DNA of 64,000 nt from Limonium bicolor (GCA_023374045.1 CM041782.1:191164925-191228924), one strand, 5' to 3'. Shown: positions 44,100 to 57,496, counted from the stretch's first letter. Numbers and translations: made by a program. Notes: a model not told the origin generated them from the sequence alone.

Positions 44100-47000
44100 T
44101 GAAATACCCCAAACTTAGATATGGTGTTTAAATGATAAGGAACATTTCTAATCAAAGAAAATATAAGGAAACACCAAAAGAGCAGTTTAAGCAAAAACGT
44201 GCTCTAAGCTTGGAGAGACTTGGGAGAGTACCCAAATATTATTCTAAGACCTTAGTAATATCCTAATGGTCATTTTAAATCAATTACCAAAGAAAAACAA
44301 GCTTGAAAACAAGTTAAAACACAAAATGTGCTTTAAGGAGTCTTAAAGCACATTTTTGAAAAATTGTCTTGTAAATGAGTTTTGAATGGCTAAATGTCCA
44401 TCATTACTCTTTAATTAACATGGTATATAGTATCACATTTGGAAGTCTATATCAATGGGAAATCAAAAATTTCACAACAATGTCCTTGTTTTGTGAATAG
44501 TAAATTAATTAAGCTAGTTTATAACATAAGTCAATATAAGTGAGATATTTGGTCAACAAAGACTTAAGTACCCCTTGTTACTAATGGGGGCCGGTTTCTT
44601 ATAAGGTGAGTCACCACCTTCATGACTCATTAAGCAAAAAAGACTTATAAAGCAAAAGTACTATTCATCTTTTAACATAAATATCACACTTTACTTACCT
44701 CTCTCCTCATCTTCATTCTCCATCTTCTCCATCGGTTTTCTTTGCTCTCTTTCTCTCCCTCACGTAAAACTCAACCTCCATGCTAGCTCCATCTAGCTTT
44801 GCACACATCTTGCTCATTTTAGCTCCAAAACCAAAACTAAGTACATATATCTCTTAGTTAGCTCAAGCTCTTCCTTTCTATCTTTTCAAAACTTCAAGAG
44901 CTTCATTTTGGTGCCAAGTCAAACCACCATTAGAGGAGGAAATTCAAGTTTGGAGACTCCATTGGCTTCTCCATTCTCTTAAGGTAAAGAAAGTGTAAGA
45001 AAATCTAGGTTTCCATCATTTCTTTCCTTGTCCGAAAATTTCACTCATGGGACTCCATGTTTATGCCTTGTTCTAGCTTGTTTTTACTCTTCAAAGGATT
45101 GAGGAGGTCCTTCTTGCTTCATATCCAAGCTTGTCTTGAGAAACCAAGGTAAAACAATCACCTTAATACCTTAAAGCACATTTTTAACCTAGGGTTTGTT
45201 CCTTAGTGTTAATGTATTATCTAGTACTCATTGGAGTCATTGGATATTGGTTAGAACATTGGCAAGGAGATATATATTGGTGACCGAGTTTGAGCAAGGA
45301 AAAACCTAAGGAAGAAAGCTTTTAAAGCTTGTAAAAGAACAAGGTAAATTACTTACCTTAAGGTGTTTTATTGTTTAAGGGAATGAGATTTAGATATGTG
45401 ATGAGTTAGTAGAGAGTTTACATTAGAAAAGGGTTATATATAACCTAGGAGAAACAATGACTATACTTGTGAACTTGTGACTAAGGAGCAAATGAGAAAA
45501 AAAGATAGTTTAAGGATATCAAGGTGAATTACAAGAAGCATTTAGTTTCAATGGGAGCCTTGTTGTGTGTATTCGCAGGTTGAAGGCAAATATATGAGGA
45601 AATTCAGTGGTTAAGATTATTGTCATTTAAGGGCCTAAGTGCCAAGCATTTAAGTTTATGCACTATAAGATGATGCGGTGTAGTTTTGGTGTAAATTGTG
45701 TGTTAAGATGTTGTAATGAGAATTTGAGTGTGATCTTGGTTTGATGGTGTAAAACCAAGTGGTTGGGTGTAACAATATACTAGAGAACCCATGGCAAAAT
45801 TTAGTGAAGAACCTAAGTGTTAAGATGTTCTAAGGAGATTTATGACTAAGGAAGTACTAGGAAGTTTTAGAGGTTGTCTTGATGAAAAAGGGGTGAGTTT
45901 AAGGTGTTTAATGAGTTAGAATGACCTAGACATGATGATGGAGGATTTAGGAATCAAATGAATATACTTGAGTATTTAGGACTAGGCAAATGTTGGTAAA
46001 CAACTAGGAAGGAAATAATGTGTTGATGGATGGAAGTTTAAGCTTGTGAAGGAACTTTAAGTAAATGCATAAAAGAGTTTTAGATGGTGAAAGAGCTGGG
46101 AGATGATGTTATAGTGGTGGGGAAAACATTTGGCATAGTGGTTACTTTAGGTATGAACCACCACCTAGAAAGCTAGTGGAAAACATTACAAGTGTTGGCA
46201 TTATTACAAGGAAAAATGCATAATGATTAAAGTGGATGTTGGTGAGTGATTTAAAGTGTTTAGTGGTTGGTTTAAGGTGTATTTGAAGTGCCCAAATGAG
46301 GTTATAACATATTAGGATATATGAGGAGAAGTTTGGAGTTGAAAGAATTTAGAAATAAGGTTCTGGAGCCGACTGACCTTAGGACCGGACCTGCAAGGTC
46401 GGTCGAGCTCAGATTACACTACCGGAGAAAGTCTCTGGAACCGACTGAACTTGGGGACCGGACTTGCAAGTTCGGTCGGGCTTGTATTTTGTGAAGGAAA
46501 TAAGTCTCTGGAATCGACCGAACATGGGACCGGACTTGGCAAGTTCGGTCGAGCTTAAATTTCCACGGGGGAAACTTCGGGAATGGACCGACCTTGGGAC
46601 CGGACTTGCAAGGTCGGTCGGGGTAGAATTTTCAAGCGGTAATATGTTCTGGAACGGACCGACCTTGGGTAAGGTCGGTCGGAAGTTCGGTCGAGCCTAA
46701 AAAAAAAAAGAAATTTTGAATTCTAAGAATGGTAATAGGTAATAAGGTATACCTTTGGTAGGGTGGTAATGATTAGGACCCTAAGAACTTAAGGGATTAA
46801 GTTAAGTTAAGTATAAATTTTAATGTTTAAAGTTAAGTTTGTAAGCTAAGTGGAAAAGACTTGAGTGGTTATTGAATGGGAATCTTTAGGGACTAAGTGA
46901 GTTAAGTAAGATGCAAATAACTAATGACCTAAAAATGAACCAATGTTTTAGGTTTGTGAATTGGGACCCCGAAGAAGGTTAATCAAACAACGATCGACGG

Positions 47001-48173
47001 TGAACGGTACAATCTTTCTTGTGACCTGCTTGCTAACGAGGTGTCCCTCGGTTTGTGTGCTATCTGTTTAATTGCTATGACTAAAACAAGATAAAGCATG
47101 CAACCGGTTATATTGTTCTTGTGGTGTATGTGTTATATTTACACTAACCCGCGAGACTTGAGATTGTTACTAATCTAGTTTAGTACTTACTGAGTTAAGA
47201 ATAAGAGTTAAGTTTGGTGGTTATTGGTTAATGCCCGTTAGGGCTTAGCTAGCACATGGTGATTAAGATTTCTACTAACTGGAACTTGAGTGAGGAAACC
47301 CGGGACCGATCTCCGGTCATGCATGCTAAGGAAAAAGGGGGACGGTATCTGAATCAGATCCGCCCTCCGCTTAAGGACTTGTCTTCGGACTTGTAGCCTA
47401 GGGCCGGTTGCCGGCTCAGCTACGCTGGACTCCCGTCCAGAGTAGGTGGCATTAAGATGGTGCGGTGGGATCACCTAAATCCCAGGTTCGAATTAAGCTA
47501 CAACCACTCCCTTTCAGGAACGGTTTGTATACTGAGATTAAGTTGAGATTAAGATTAAGGTAAGGTAAGGAACTGAGATTAAGGAAATGAGGACTAAGAA
47601 GGGGGTTACTAACCCACTTGGTAAGGGAACGCTTGAGTCGTTCATTGTTTGTGAACTATATATGTTCATCTGTGGTTATTGTTATTGCACTTCATATTAT
47701 GCTTGTGTATGTAATCAATTTCCATGCTATCGACAATTAGTCGTCGTAGCCCCGTTAGCTTGGGGGCCATGAGAGGGTGTACCAGCATTCGTGCTGACCC
47801 CCTTTGGGGGCTGTTTTTACACTTGCAGGTAAGAGACCCATGAGGACGCAATACGAGAGTAGGAGCGGTTAGACTTAGGATGGGATATTTATTTTGAGTT
47901 CGGGTTGCGCCTGTGCACCCGTCTGTTTATATTTAAACTGATGTAAGGTTATGACTATGTCTTAGCTATTTGTACTTGGTTGGTTGTGGTATTATGGATG
48001 GTGATGTTTCGAGTTGGTTAAGTATTTTGGATAAGTATTGTAAATGTTAAGGCCGGTATATTCTAACGATCAGACCGTGGCAAGGTCCTGGTGTTTATTA
48101 TCTCCGCTGCGACGTATTCGATTAAGGGTTTAGTTTTGGGATAACCACGATTGGCTTTGGGTGGGGTGTTACA
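44100..48173 (+). mobile_element. E2 3' LTR
   Basis: The LTR is 4074 bases. It lacks 41 bases near 44138 that are present in both the E2 left LTR and the duplicated LTR at 51367. Otherwise it is co-linear, with the array at 46368-46705. It is followed by GGAGC. Confidence 0.93.
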
Positions 48174-48178
48174 GGAGC
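48174..48178. repeat. Target site duplication of E2 (GGAGC), right
   Basis: Matches 33617-33621. Confidence 0.9.
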
Positions 48179-49702
48179 TTTGAAGCTCTAAGGAATGAAC
48201 AAGCAAATAAAGAAGGAAAGAGAGAGCAATGGAGACTTACCAAATCGGTGGAATGAGGCAAATGAGAGTAGGCTACCGTATGGTGCTTAAGTGTTTGGAA
48301 AGAAGGAATTTTTTTTGATAAATTAATGTCACATTTGACTAATCTTTTCCTTTGTTTATTCGTTGATTGTTTGGCTCAATAAATGCCCTTATTTCATGCT
48401 ATAATTTCGGCTGATTGATAAGGAATAATGAAGGCTTTGATTGATAATTGAAACTAGAAGACAAAGGCAAGGTAGGCACATGTTTTCTTTGAGTTTTCTA
48501 GGTAGCAATAACAATACTAACTTGTCACATTCTCTTGAAATTTTCGGCCACCATAGCAGCATATAGACATTTGTTTTTTGACAATAGAAGACATGAGAAC
48601 ATGCTTAGGTTGGTAGGTGTTTTATTTGGCTAATTATAAGGTAATCAAACTTGCTTTTCTAACTCATTTTCGGCAGCCATGTGCTGTATAAGACAATTGA
48701 TTTTTGTAGTATTAGGCATGAGAATATATAGTTAGGTAGTTGTCTTCCTTGACTAATTTAGACAGCAATCAATCCCCCTTTTTCTGGATCAAAATCGGCA
48801 GTACATGCTGTAGGAAGCAACTTGATTTCTTTGTTTAATTGTAAAGCATAAAGCTAGATCTAACTTGTATTTTAATTTCATTACTTCTCTCTAACTTATT
48901 CCATGTTGTTTTCTTGCAGGTCATAGGTAATGGAGCCTCCCTTGACTGAGTTTCTCATGATATAATATCATATGGTACATGATAAGATGAGTCACCATCC
49001 ATAAGACATAATTGTTTTGTTAAAACTATGTCAAATACACCCTAAATGGCGGACACTATAGGGACTATATGGGACTGATTTTTAACTTGGTTCCTGTCAC
49101 ACTATATTGTACTAAGATCATACTAATATATGTAATAGGTTCCAGTATTTATTTGGTACATTTATACTATGGTAAAAGGTGAAAGTTCTAAGGTAAACAT
49201 GCTGATTTATGGTACCTTTTTGATGATAAAATCGGCCCTGTTTGTGCTATGAGTTTAGCACTGGAATTAATTTATTTATATGGTCAATTTATCCCCTATT
49301 AGGATTATCAACGCGTGGCTCCTCAAAGCGTTAAGGTAATTGCGTAAAACGCGTTTTTATGACACCCGAAGGTGCGTTTTTGTGCTTTAAGGATATTCTT
49401 GAAAATAAGTCGTTGCTATGAGTTCCAAGTGTTTATAAACATTGTTTATAGTCAATAATAATATGTTAAGGTGTTACATTGAGTTATATGGGGTTATATC
49501 AACTCAAGACACAATTTCCGGGCTACCGGGACACTCCTGGGGCAAAAAGGAGCGTTAAGAAATTCCCTCGAGCACTTTGTTTATTTTTGAAAAAGTATCT
49601 CAATAATTCTCTTTATAATGGTGAATATTGATGATAGGAACTCTAAGAATGAATTATATAGGAGTTCGTGCCACCTCGGCACCTCTCCGGGGCATTCCTA
49701 GG
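48179..49702 (-). mobile_element. Segment of the nested minus-strand LTR with degenerate ~125 bp repeats
   Basis: This continues the old LTR after E2. About four degenerate units begin with a TCGGC core at about 48405, 48544, 48670 and 48795, each followed by a CAT-GCTGTA and GACAATTGATTT-like stretch, spaced about 120-137 bases. No gene is seen. The whole segment is repeated at 55503-57029. Confidence 0.6.
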
Positions 49703-51057
49703 CCTTTGAGAGTCAGAAATATGACTTCAGACTTCATGATGATGATCTGATCAGACTTAAGGGCCAGTTATGCATACCACGGGGCAACACAGATCTGAAA
49801 GACCGTATACTTAGAGAATCACACTGTTCTTCAGTTTCCATCCATCCGGGAGCCTCTAAAATGTATAAGGACATGAAGAGATACTTCTGGTGGTCGGGGA
49901 TGAAGACAAATGTTACCGGGTTCGTCTTGAGGTGTCTCACATGCCAGAAGGTGAAATTCGAGCACCGACACCGGCGGAATGGTACAGTCGATGCCAGTTC
50001 CGGAGTGGAAATTCCATGATATCTCCATGGACTTTGTAGTTGGGCTTCCACCTGCTAGGGGAGGTCTCAACATGATATGGGTGGTGGTGGATCGCCTTAC
50101 CAAAGTAGCCCGATTCGTACCGATGAAGGATACTTGGAAGGTGACCAAATTAGGTGAGTTATTTGAGAAAGAAATCATGAGACATCACGGAACACCAAAG
50201 ACCATAGTGTCAGATAGAGATACTAGATTCCTTTCGAGGTACTGGAGAGCTACCAGAGAAGCGTTGGGTACAGAACTCAAGCTGAGTACCGCCGTTCCAT
50301 CCTCAGACAGATGGTCAGACTGAGCGTACTATTCAGACACTCGAGGACATGCTGAGCATGTGCCTTAGACTTCCAGGCAGTTGGATTGACAGCTACATCT
50401 GATCGAATTTTCATACAACAAACTTTCACGCTTCGATCAAGATGGCACCTTTTCAAGCGCTGTACGGGAGACCATGTCGTACACCGCTCTGCTGGGATGA
50501 GTCGAGTGAGACGGTCATTATAGGACCAGAGTACTTAGAACAAGTTAAGGCTGAAGTTCAGCAAATCAGGGAGAAACTGAAAGCTGCTTAAGATAGGCAG
50601 AAGTCGTATGCTGATGTCCGACGACGGGACCTGGAGTTCGCAGTGGGCGACCAGGTATTTCTGCGAGTTTCACCGATGAAGGGTGTATTCAGGTTTGGGC
50701 AGAAGGGCAAATTAAGCCCGAATTTGTTGGTCCTTATGAGATTACGAGCGGGTGGGCCCGTTGCTTACAGGTTGAATTTACCTGCTGAGCTGGGTAAGTG
50801 CATGATGTTTTTCATGTTTCACAGCTAAAGAAATACATGCACCACCCCTCCCATGTGTTAGAACCTGAGAGGTTGACTTTGGAACCAAATATGAGATCCG
50901 TGGATCTTCAAAGAATCTTGGACAGTAAGACTAGGGACACTCGCCACAAGTCAGTGCGACTGGTGAAGGTTCTCTGGTCTAACCAGGATGTCGAAAGGCC
51001 ACTAGGAGTTTAGAGGATAAGATGAGGGCGAAGTACCCTTCTTTGTTTACTGACTAG
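49703..51057 (+). pseudogene. Duplicated integrase-chromodomain fragment of E2
   Basis: This copies E2 pol from the integrase zinc-finger region (ESQKYDF) to the stop, without reverse transcriptase. Zinc finger, SMDFVVGLP and VSDRDTRF are readable. Many single-base losses relative to unit 1 (for example near 49966-49975, 50294, 50358, 50378, 50392, 50420, 50745 and 50990) break the frame repeatedly. Few of the differences are substitutions. The fragment has no start or promoter of its own and is not expected to work. Confidence 0.9.
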
Positions 51058-51366
51058 ATCGTCTGTATAGGGTACGGGGCGTACCCCTTTTAAGGGGTAG
51101 AACTTCCTCGCTTTTGAGTTAGGAAACGATCATGTTTGTCGTTTGTTTGGTTGTTTAAGATGTGAATTTGTGTAAGTTGCTACATTTTGGTGTTAAGTTT
51201 GAGTTATGTATAATACTTATGTATTGTAATTGAGATTGACTTTTGAGTCTTGAGGTGTGTGAATGTGAATATAAGATGTGGTGTTAAGATTAAGGAAATT
51301 GAGTACCGTGAATGGTTAAGCACATATGTGAACTTTGAGGACAAAGTTCTTTTAAGGGGGGTAGAT

Positions 51367-54300
51367 TGAAATACCCCAAACTTAGATATGGTGTTTAAAT
51401 GATAAACTAAGATATAAGGAGGCTAAATAATGCCTTAGAAACATTAAGGAACATTTCTAATCAAAGAAAATATAAGGAAACACCAAAAGAGCAGTTTAAG
51501 CAAAAACGTGCTCTAAGCTTGGAGAGACTTGGGAGAGTACCCAAATATTATTCTAAGACCTTAGTAATATCCTAATGGTCATTTTAAATCAATTACCAAA
51601 GAAAAACAAGCTTGAAAACAAGTTAAAACACAAAATGTGCTTTAAGGAGTCTTAAAGCACATTTTTGAAAAATTGTCTTGTAAATGAGTTTTGAATGGCT
51701 AAATGTCCATCATTACTCTTTAATTAACATGTGTACTATATAGTATCACATTTGGAAGTCTATATCAATGGGAAATCAAAAATTTCACAACAATGTACCT
51801 TGTTTTGTGAATAGTAAATTAATTAAGCTAGTTTATAACATAAGTCAATATAAGTGAGATATTTGGTCAACAAAGACTTAAGTACCCCTTGTTACTAATG
51901 GGGGCCGGTTTCTTATAAGGTGAGTCACCACCTTCATGACTCATTAAGCAAATAAAGACTTATAAAGCAAAAGTACTATTCATCTTTTAACATAAATATC
52001 ACACTTTACTTACCTCTCTCCTCATCTCTTCATTCTCCATCTTCTCCATCGGTTTTCTTTGCTCTCTTTCTTCTCCCTCACGTAAAACTCAACCTCCATG
52101 CTAGCTCCATCTAGCTTTGCACACATCTTGCTCATTTTAGCTCCAAAACCAAAACTAAGTACATATATCTCTTAGTTAGCTCAAGCTCTTCCTTTCTATC
52201 TTTTCAAAACTTCAAGAGCTTCATTTTGGTGCCAAGCCAAACCACCATTAGAGGAGGAAATTCAAGTTTGGAGACTCCATTGGCTTCTCCATTCTCTTAA
52301 GGTAAAGAAAGTGTAAGAAAATCTAGGTTTCCATCATTTCTTTCCTTGTCCGAAAATTTGCACTCATGGGACTCCATGTTTATGCCTTTTTCTAGCTTGT
52401 TTTCTACTCTTCAAAGGATTGAGGAGGTCCTTCTTGCTTCATATCCAAGCTTGTCTTGAGAAACCAAGGTAAAACAATCACCTTAATACCTTAAAGCACA
52501 TTTTTAACCTAGGGTTTGTTCCTTAGTGTTAATGTATTATCTAGTACTCATTGGAGTCATTGGATATTGGTTAGAACATTGGCAAGGAGATATATATTGG
52601 TGACCGAGTTTGAGCAAGGAAAAACCTAAGGAAGAAAGCTTTTAAAGCTTGTAAAAGAACAAGGTAAATTACTTACCTTAAGGTGTTTTATTGTTTAAGG
52701 GAATGAGATTTAGATATGTGATGAGTTTAGTAGAGAGTTTACATTAGAAAAGGGTTATATATAACCTAGGAGAAACAATGACTATACTTGTGAACTTGTG
52801 ACTAAGGAGCAAATGAGAAAAAAAGATCGTTTAAGGATATCAAGGTGAATTACAAGAAGCATTTAGTTTCAATGGGAGCCTTGTTGTGTGTATTCGCAGG
52901 TTGAAGGCAAATATATGAGGAAATTCAGTGGTTAAGATTATTGTCATTTAAGGGCCTAAGTGCCAAGCATTTAAGTTTATGCACTATAAGATGATGCGGT
53001 GTAGTTTTGGTGTAAATTGTGTGTTAAGATGTTGTAATGAGAATTTGAGTGATCTTGGTTGTTTGATGGTGTAAAACCAAGTGGTTGGGTGTAACAATAT
53101 ACTAGAGAACCCATGGCAAAATTTAGTGAAGAACCTAAGTGTTTAAGATGTTCTAAGGAGATTTCATGACTAAGGAAGTACTAGGAAGTTTTAGAGGTTG
53201 TCTTGATGAAAAAGGGGTAAGTTTAAGGTGTTTAATGAGTTAGAATGACCTAGACATGATGATGGAGGATTTAGGAATCAAATGAATATACTTGAGTATT
53301 TAGGACTTAGGCAAATGTTGGTAAACAACTAGGAAGGAAATAATGTGTTGATGGATGGAAGTTTAAGCTTGTGAAGGAACTTTAAGTAAATGCATAAAAG
53401 AGTTTTAGATGGTGAAAGATGCTTGGGAGATGATGTTATAGTGGTGGGGAAAACATTTGGCATAGTGGTTACTTTAGGTATGAACCACCACCTAGAAAGC
53501 TAGTGGAAAACATTACAAGTGTTGGCATTATTACAAGGAAAAATGCATAATGATTAAAGTGGATGTTGGTGAGTGATTTAAAGTGTTTAGTGGTTGGTTT
53601 AAGGTGTATTTGAAGTGCCCAAATGAGGTTATAACATATTAGGATATATGAGGAGAAGTTTGGAGTTGAAAGAGAATTTAGAAATAAGGTTCTGGAGCCG
53701 ACTGACCTTAGGACCGGACCTGCAAGGTCGGTCGAGCTCAGATTACACTACCGGAGAAAGTCTCTGGAACCGACCGAACTTGGGGACCGGACATTGCAAG
53801 TTCGGTCGGGCTTGTATTTTGTGAAGGAAATAAGTCTCTGGAATCGACCGAACATGGGACCGGACTTGGCAAGTTCGGTCGAGCTTAAATTTCCCACGGG
53901 GGAAACTTTCGGGAATGGACCGACCTTGGGACCGGACTTGCAAGGTCGGTCGGGGTAGAATTTTCAAGCGGTAATATGTTCTGGAACGGACCGACCTTGG
54001 GTAAGGTCCGGAAGTTCGGTCGAGCCTAAAAAAAAAAAAAATTTTGAATTCTAAGAATGGTAATAGGTAATAAGGTATACCTTTGGTAGGGTGGTAATGA
54101 TTAGGACCCTAAGAACTTAAGGGATTAAGTTAAGTTAAGTATAAATTTTAATGTTTAAAGTTAAGTTTGTAAGCTAAGTGGAAAAGACTTGAGTGGTTAT
54201 TGAATGGGAATCTTTAGGGACTAAGTGAGTTAAGTAAGGTGCAAATAACTAATGACCTAAAAATGAACCAATGTTTTAGGTTTGTGAATTGGGACCCCGA

Positions 54301-55497
54301 AGAAGGTTAATCAAACAACGATCGACGGTGAACGGTACAATCTTTCTTGTGACCTGCTTGCTAACGAGGTGTCCCTCGGCTTGTGTGCTATCTGTTTAAT
54401 TGCTATGACTAAAACAAGATAAAGCATGCAACCGGTTATATTGTTCTTGTGGTGTATGTGTTATATTTACACTAACCCGCGAGACTTGAGATTGTTACTA
54501 ATCTAGTTTAGTACTTACTGAGTTAAGAATAAGAGTTAAGTTTGGTGGTTATTGGTTAATGCCCGTTAGGGCTTAGCTAGCACATGGTGATTAAGATTTC
54601 TACTAACTGGAACTTGAGTGAGGAAACCCGGGACCGATCTCCGGTCATGCATGCTAAGGAAAAAGGGGGACGGTATCTGAATCAGATCCGCCCCCGCTTA
54701 AGGACTTGTCTTCGGACTTGTAGCCTAGGGCCGGTTGCCGGCTCAGCTACGCTGGACTCCCGTCCAGAGTAGGTGGCATTAAGATGGTGCGGTGGGATCA
54801 CCTAAATCCCAGGTTCGAATTAAGCTACAACCACTCCCTTCAGGAACGGTTTGTATACTGAGATTAAGTTGAGATTAAGATTAAGTAAGGTAAGGAACTG
54901 AGATTAAGGAAATGAGGACTAAGAGGGGGTTACTAACCCACTTGGTAAGGGAACGCTTGAGTCGTTCATTGTTTGTGAACTATATATGTTCATCTGTGGT
55001 TATTGTTATTGCACTTCATATTATGCTTGTGTATGTAATCAATTTCCATGCTATCGACAATTAGTCGTCGTAGCCCTGTTAGCTTGGGGGCCATGAGAGG
55101 GTGTACCAGCATTCGTGCTGACCCCCTTTGGGGGCTGTTTTTACACTTGCAGGTAAGAGACCCATGAGGACGCAATACGAGAGTAGGAGCGGTTAGACTT
55201 AGGATGGGATATTTATTTTGAGTTCGGGTTGCGCCTGTGCACCCGTCTGTTTATATTTAAACTGATGTAAGGTTATGACTATGTCTTAGCTATTTGTACT
55301 TGGTTGGTTGTGGTATTATGGATGGTGATGTTTCGAGTTGGTTAAGTATTTTGGATAAGTATTGTAAATGTTAAGGCTGGTATATTCTAACGATCAGACC
55401 GTGTCAAGGTCCAGGTGTTTATTTTCTCCGCTGCGACGTATTCGATTAAGGGTTTAGTTTTGCGATAACCACGATTGGCTTTGGGTGGGGTGTTACA
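51367..55497 (+). mobile_element. Duplicated E2 3' LTR
   Basis: The LTR is 4131 bases, starting TGAAATACCCC after a polypurine tract (51350-51366) and ending GGGGTGTTACA before GGAGC at 55498. It retains the 41 bases missing from unit 1. Its array is at 53690-54035. Confidence 0.93.
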
Positions 55498-57029
55498 GGA
55501 GCTTTGAAGCTCTAAGGAATGAACAAGCAAATAAAGAAGGAAAGAGAGAGCAATGGAGACTTACCAAATCGGTGGAATGAGGCAAATGAGAGTAGGCTAC
55601 CGTATGGTGCTTAAGTGTTTGGAAAGAAGGAATTTTCTTTTGATAAATTAATGTCACATTTGACTAATCTTTTCCTTTGTTTATTCGTTGATTGTTTGGC
55701 TCAATAAATGCCCTTATTTCATGCTATAATTTCGGCTGATTGATAAGGAATAATGAAGGCTTTGATTGATAATTGAAACTAGAAGACAAAGGCAAGGTAG
55801 GCACATGTTTTCTTTGAGTTTTCTAGGTAGCAATAACAATACTAACTTGTCACATTCTCTTGAAATTTTCGGCCACCATAGCAGCATATAGACATTTGTT
55901 TTTTGACAATAGAAGACATGATAACATGCTTAGGTTGGTAGGTGTTTTATTTGGCTAATTATAAGGTAATCAAACTTGCTTTTCTAACTCATTTTCGGCA
56001 GCCATGTGCTGTATAAGACAATTGATTTTTGTAGTATTAGGCATGAGAATATATATAGTTAGGTAGTTGTCTTCCTTGACTAATTTAGACAGCAATCAAT
56101 CCCCCTTTTTCTGGATCAAAATCGGCAGTACATGCTGTAGGAAGCAACTTGATTTCTTTGTTTAATTGTAAAGCATAAAGCTAGATCTAACTTGTATTTT
56201 AATTTCATTACTTCTCTCTAACTTATTCCATGTTGTTTTCTTGCAGGTCATAGGTAATGGAGCCTCCCTTGACTGAGTTTCTCATGATATAATATCATAT
56301 GGTACATGATAAGATGAGTCACCATCCATAAGACATAATTGTTTTGTTAAAACTATGTCAAATACACCCTAAATGGCGGACACTATAGGGACTATATGGG
56401 ACTGATTTTTAACTTGGTTCCTGTCACACTATATTGTACTAAGATCATACTAATATATGTAATAGGTTCCAGTATTTATTTGGTACATTTATACTATGGT
56501 AAAAGGTGAAAGTTCTAAGGTAAACATGCTGATTTATGGTACCTTTTTGATGATAAAATCGGCCCTGTTTGTGCTATGAGTTTAGCACTGGAATTAATTT
56601 ATTTATATGGTCAATTTATCCCCTATTAGGATTATCAACGCGTGGCTCCTCAAAGCGTTAAGGTAATTGCGTAAAACGCGTTTTTATGACACCCGAAGGT
56701 GCGTTTTTGTGCTTTAAGGATATTCTTGAAAATAAGTCGTTGCTATGAGTTCCAAGTGTTTATAAACATTGTTTATAGTCAATAATAATATGTTAAGGTG
56801 TTACATTGAGTTATATGGGGTTATATCAACTCAAGACACAATTTCCGGGCTACCGGGACACTCCTGGGGCAAAAAGGAGCGTTAAGAAATTCCCTCGAGC
56901 ACTTTGTTTATTTTTGAAAAAGTATCTCAATAATTCTCTTTATAATGGTGAATATTGATGATAGGAACTCTAAGAATGAATTATATAGGAGTTCGTGCCA
57001 CCTCGGCACCTCTCCGGGGCATTCCTAGG
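55498..57029 (-). mobile_element. Duplicated segment of the nested minus-strand LTR
   Basis: Near-identical copy of 48174-49702, starting with the third GGAGC copy (55498-55502). Confidence 0.88.
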
Positions 57030-57478
57030 CCTTTGTGGGGACCCTCTAGGGAACTGCCGAGCACTTTGCGTTTAACTGAGAATTTATCATGAGGACTTCA
57101 TCATATATGTTTAATAAAGTGTTATTGTGCATTTTAAATGAAGTGTAACACTTTATTTTATTTTATAAGGTATTTCAAGGACTTTCAGGCCTTAAGGGCC
57201 CTTAAGGGAACTCCCGGGCAATTTGTATTTCTACTCAGTTCTAACTGAGGACCTGTGTTCTAAGGGTCATATAATGATCCTTGGTGAACTTCATATGAGG
57301 TTTATAGCTTATATAACTTGTTTAGCTTAAGGTCCGGCTTAACGCCCGTTTATGACCTTAAGGAGTTTAGGTGCGTTTTTAACGCCTAACTATTTGTATA
57401 CTTTTCCCAGGGTTTAATAATGCCCCAAATAATATATAATTCTCATTATTTAATTATTTAAAGGTTAGGGGTATTTCA
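57030..57478 (-). mobile_element. 5'-terminal segment (LTR start) of the nested minus-strand LTR
   Basis: On the minus strand it begins TGAAATACCCCTAACC at 57478, the Tekay LTR start, directly next to a polypurine tract. It is therefore the 3' LTR of the element whose pol is at 58030-60382. Confidence 0.8.
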
Positions 57479-57496
57479 GTCTACCCCCCTTAAAAG
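57479..57496 (-). promoter_or_regulatory. Polypurine tract of the nested minus-strand element
   Basis: Minus-strand reading CCTTTTAAGGGGGGTAGAC directly before the LTR start at 57478. Confidence 0.85.

Larger units (their letters stand above)
33622..48173 (+). mobile_element. E2: complete Tekay-type chromovirus with AlkB-like gene and gag introns
   Basis: This 14.55 kb element has LTRs of 4124 and 4074 bases, TG...CA ends, target duplication GGAGC, tRNA-Met primer site and polypurine tract. Its coding region is closely related to E1, but its LTRs are clearly diverged and carry a different internal array, so it belongs to a sister subfamily. It also has two small intervals in gag that E1 lacks. 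Confidence 0.93.
42420..49702. repeat. Tandem duplication unit 1 (7283 bp)
   Basis: The unit runs from the E2 integrase start through the E2 right LTR and 1.53 kb of flanking old LTR. It begins and ends at CCTTTG; the following unit starts at the same hexamer (49703). Confidence 0.88.
49703..57029. repeat. Tandem duplication unit 2 (7327 bp)
   Basis: It repeats 42420-49702 in direct orientation. The junction at 49703-49708 (GGCCTTTGAGAG) joins old-LTR sequence on the left to E2 integrase on the right. The original continuation of the left side is at 57030 (GGCCTTTGTGGG) and that of the right side at 42420 (TACCTTTGAGAG). CCTTTG is common to all three. Confidence 0.88.

Noticed and set aside
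47480..47500. GGTTCGAATTA resembling a tRNA B box
   Set aside because: No A box or cloverleaf can be drawn around it; it is part of the E2 LTR and repeats with it.
47238..47851. Repeated open frames near LTR ends on the minus strand (also 36823-37425, 54990-55175, 22526-22801, 32787-33011)
   Set aside because: They recur only because the LTR recurs; they have no start context or domain and differ by frameshifts between copies.
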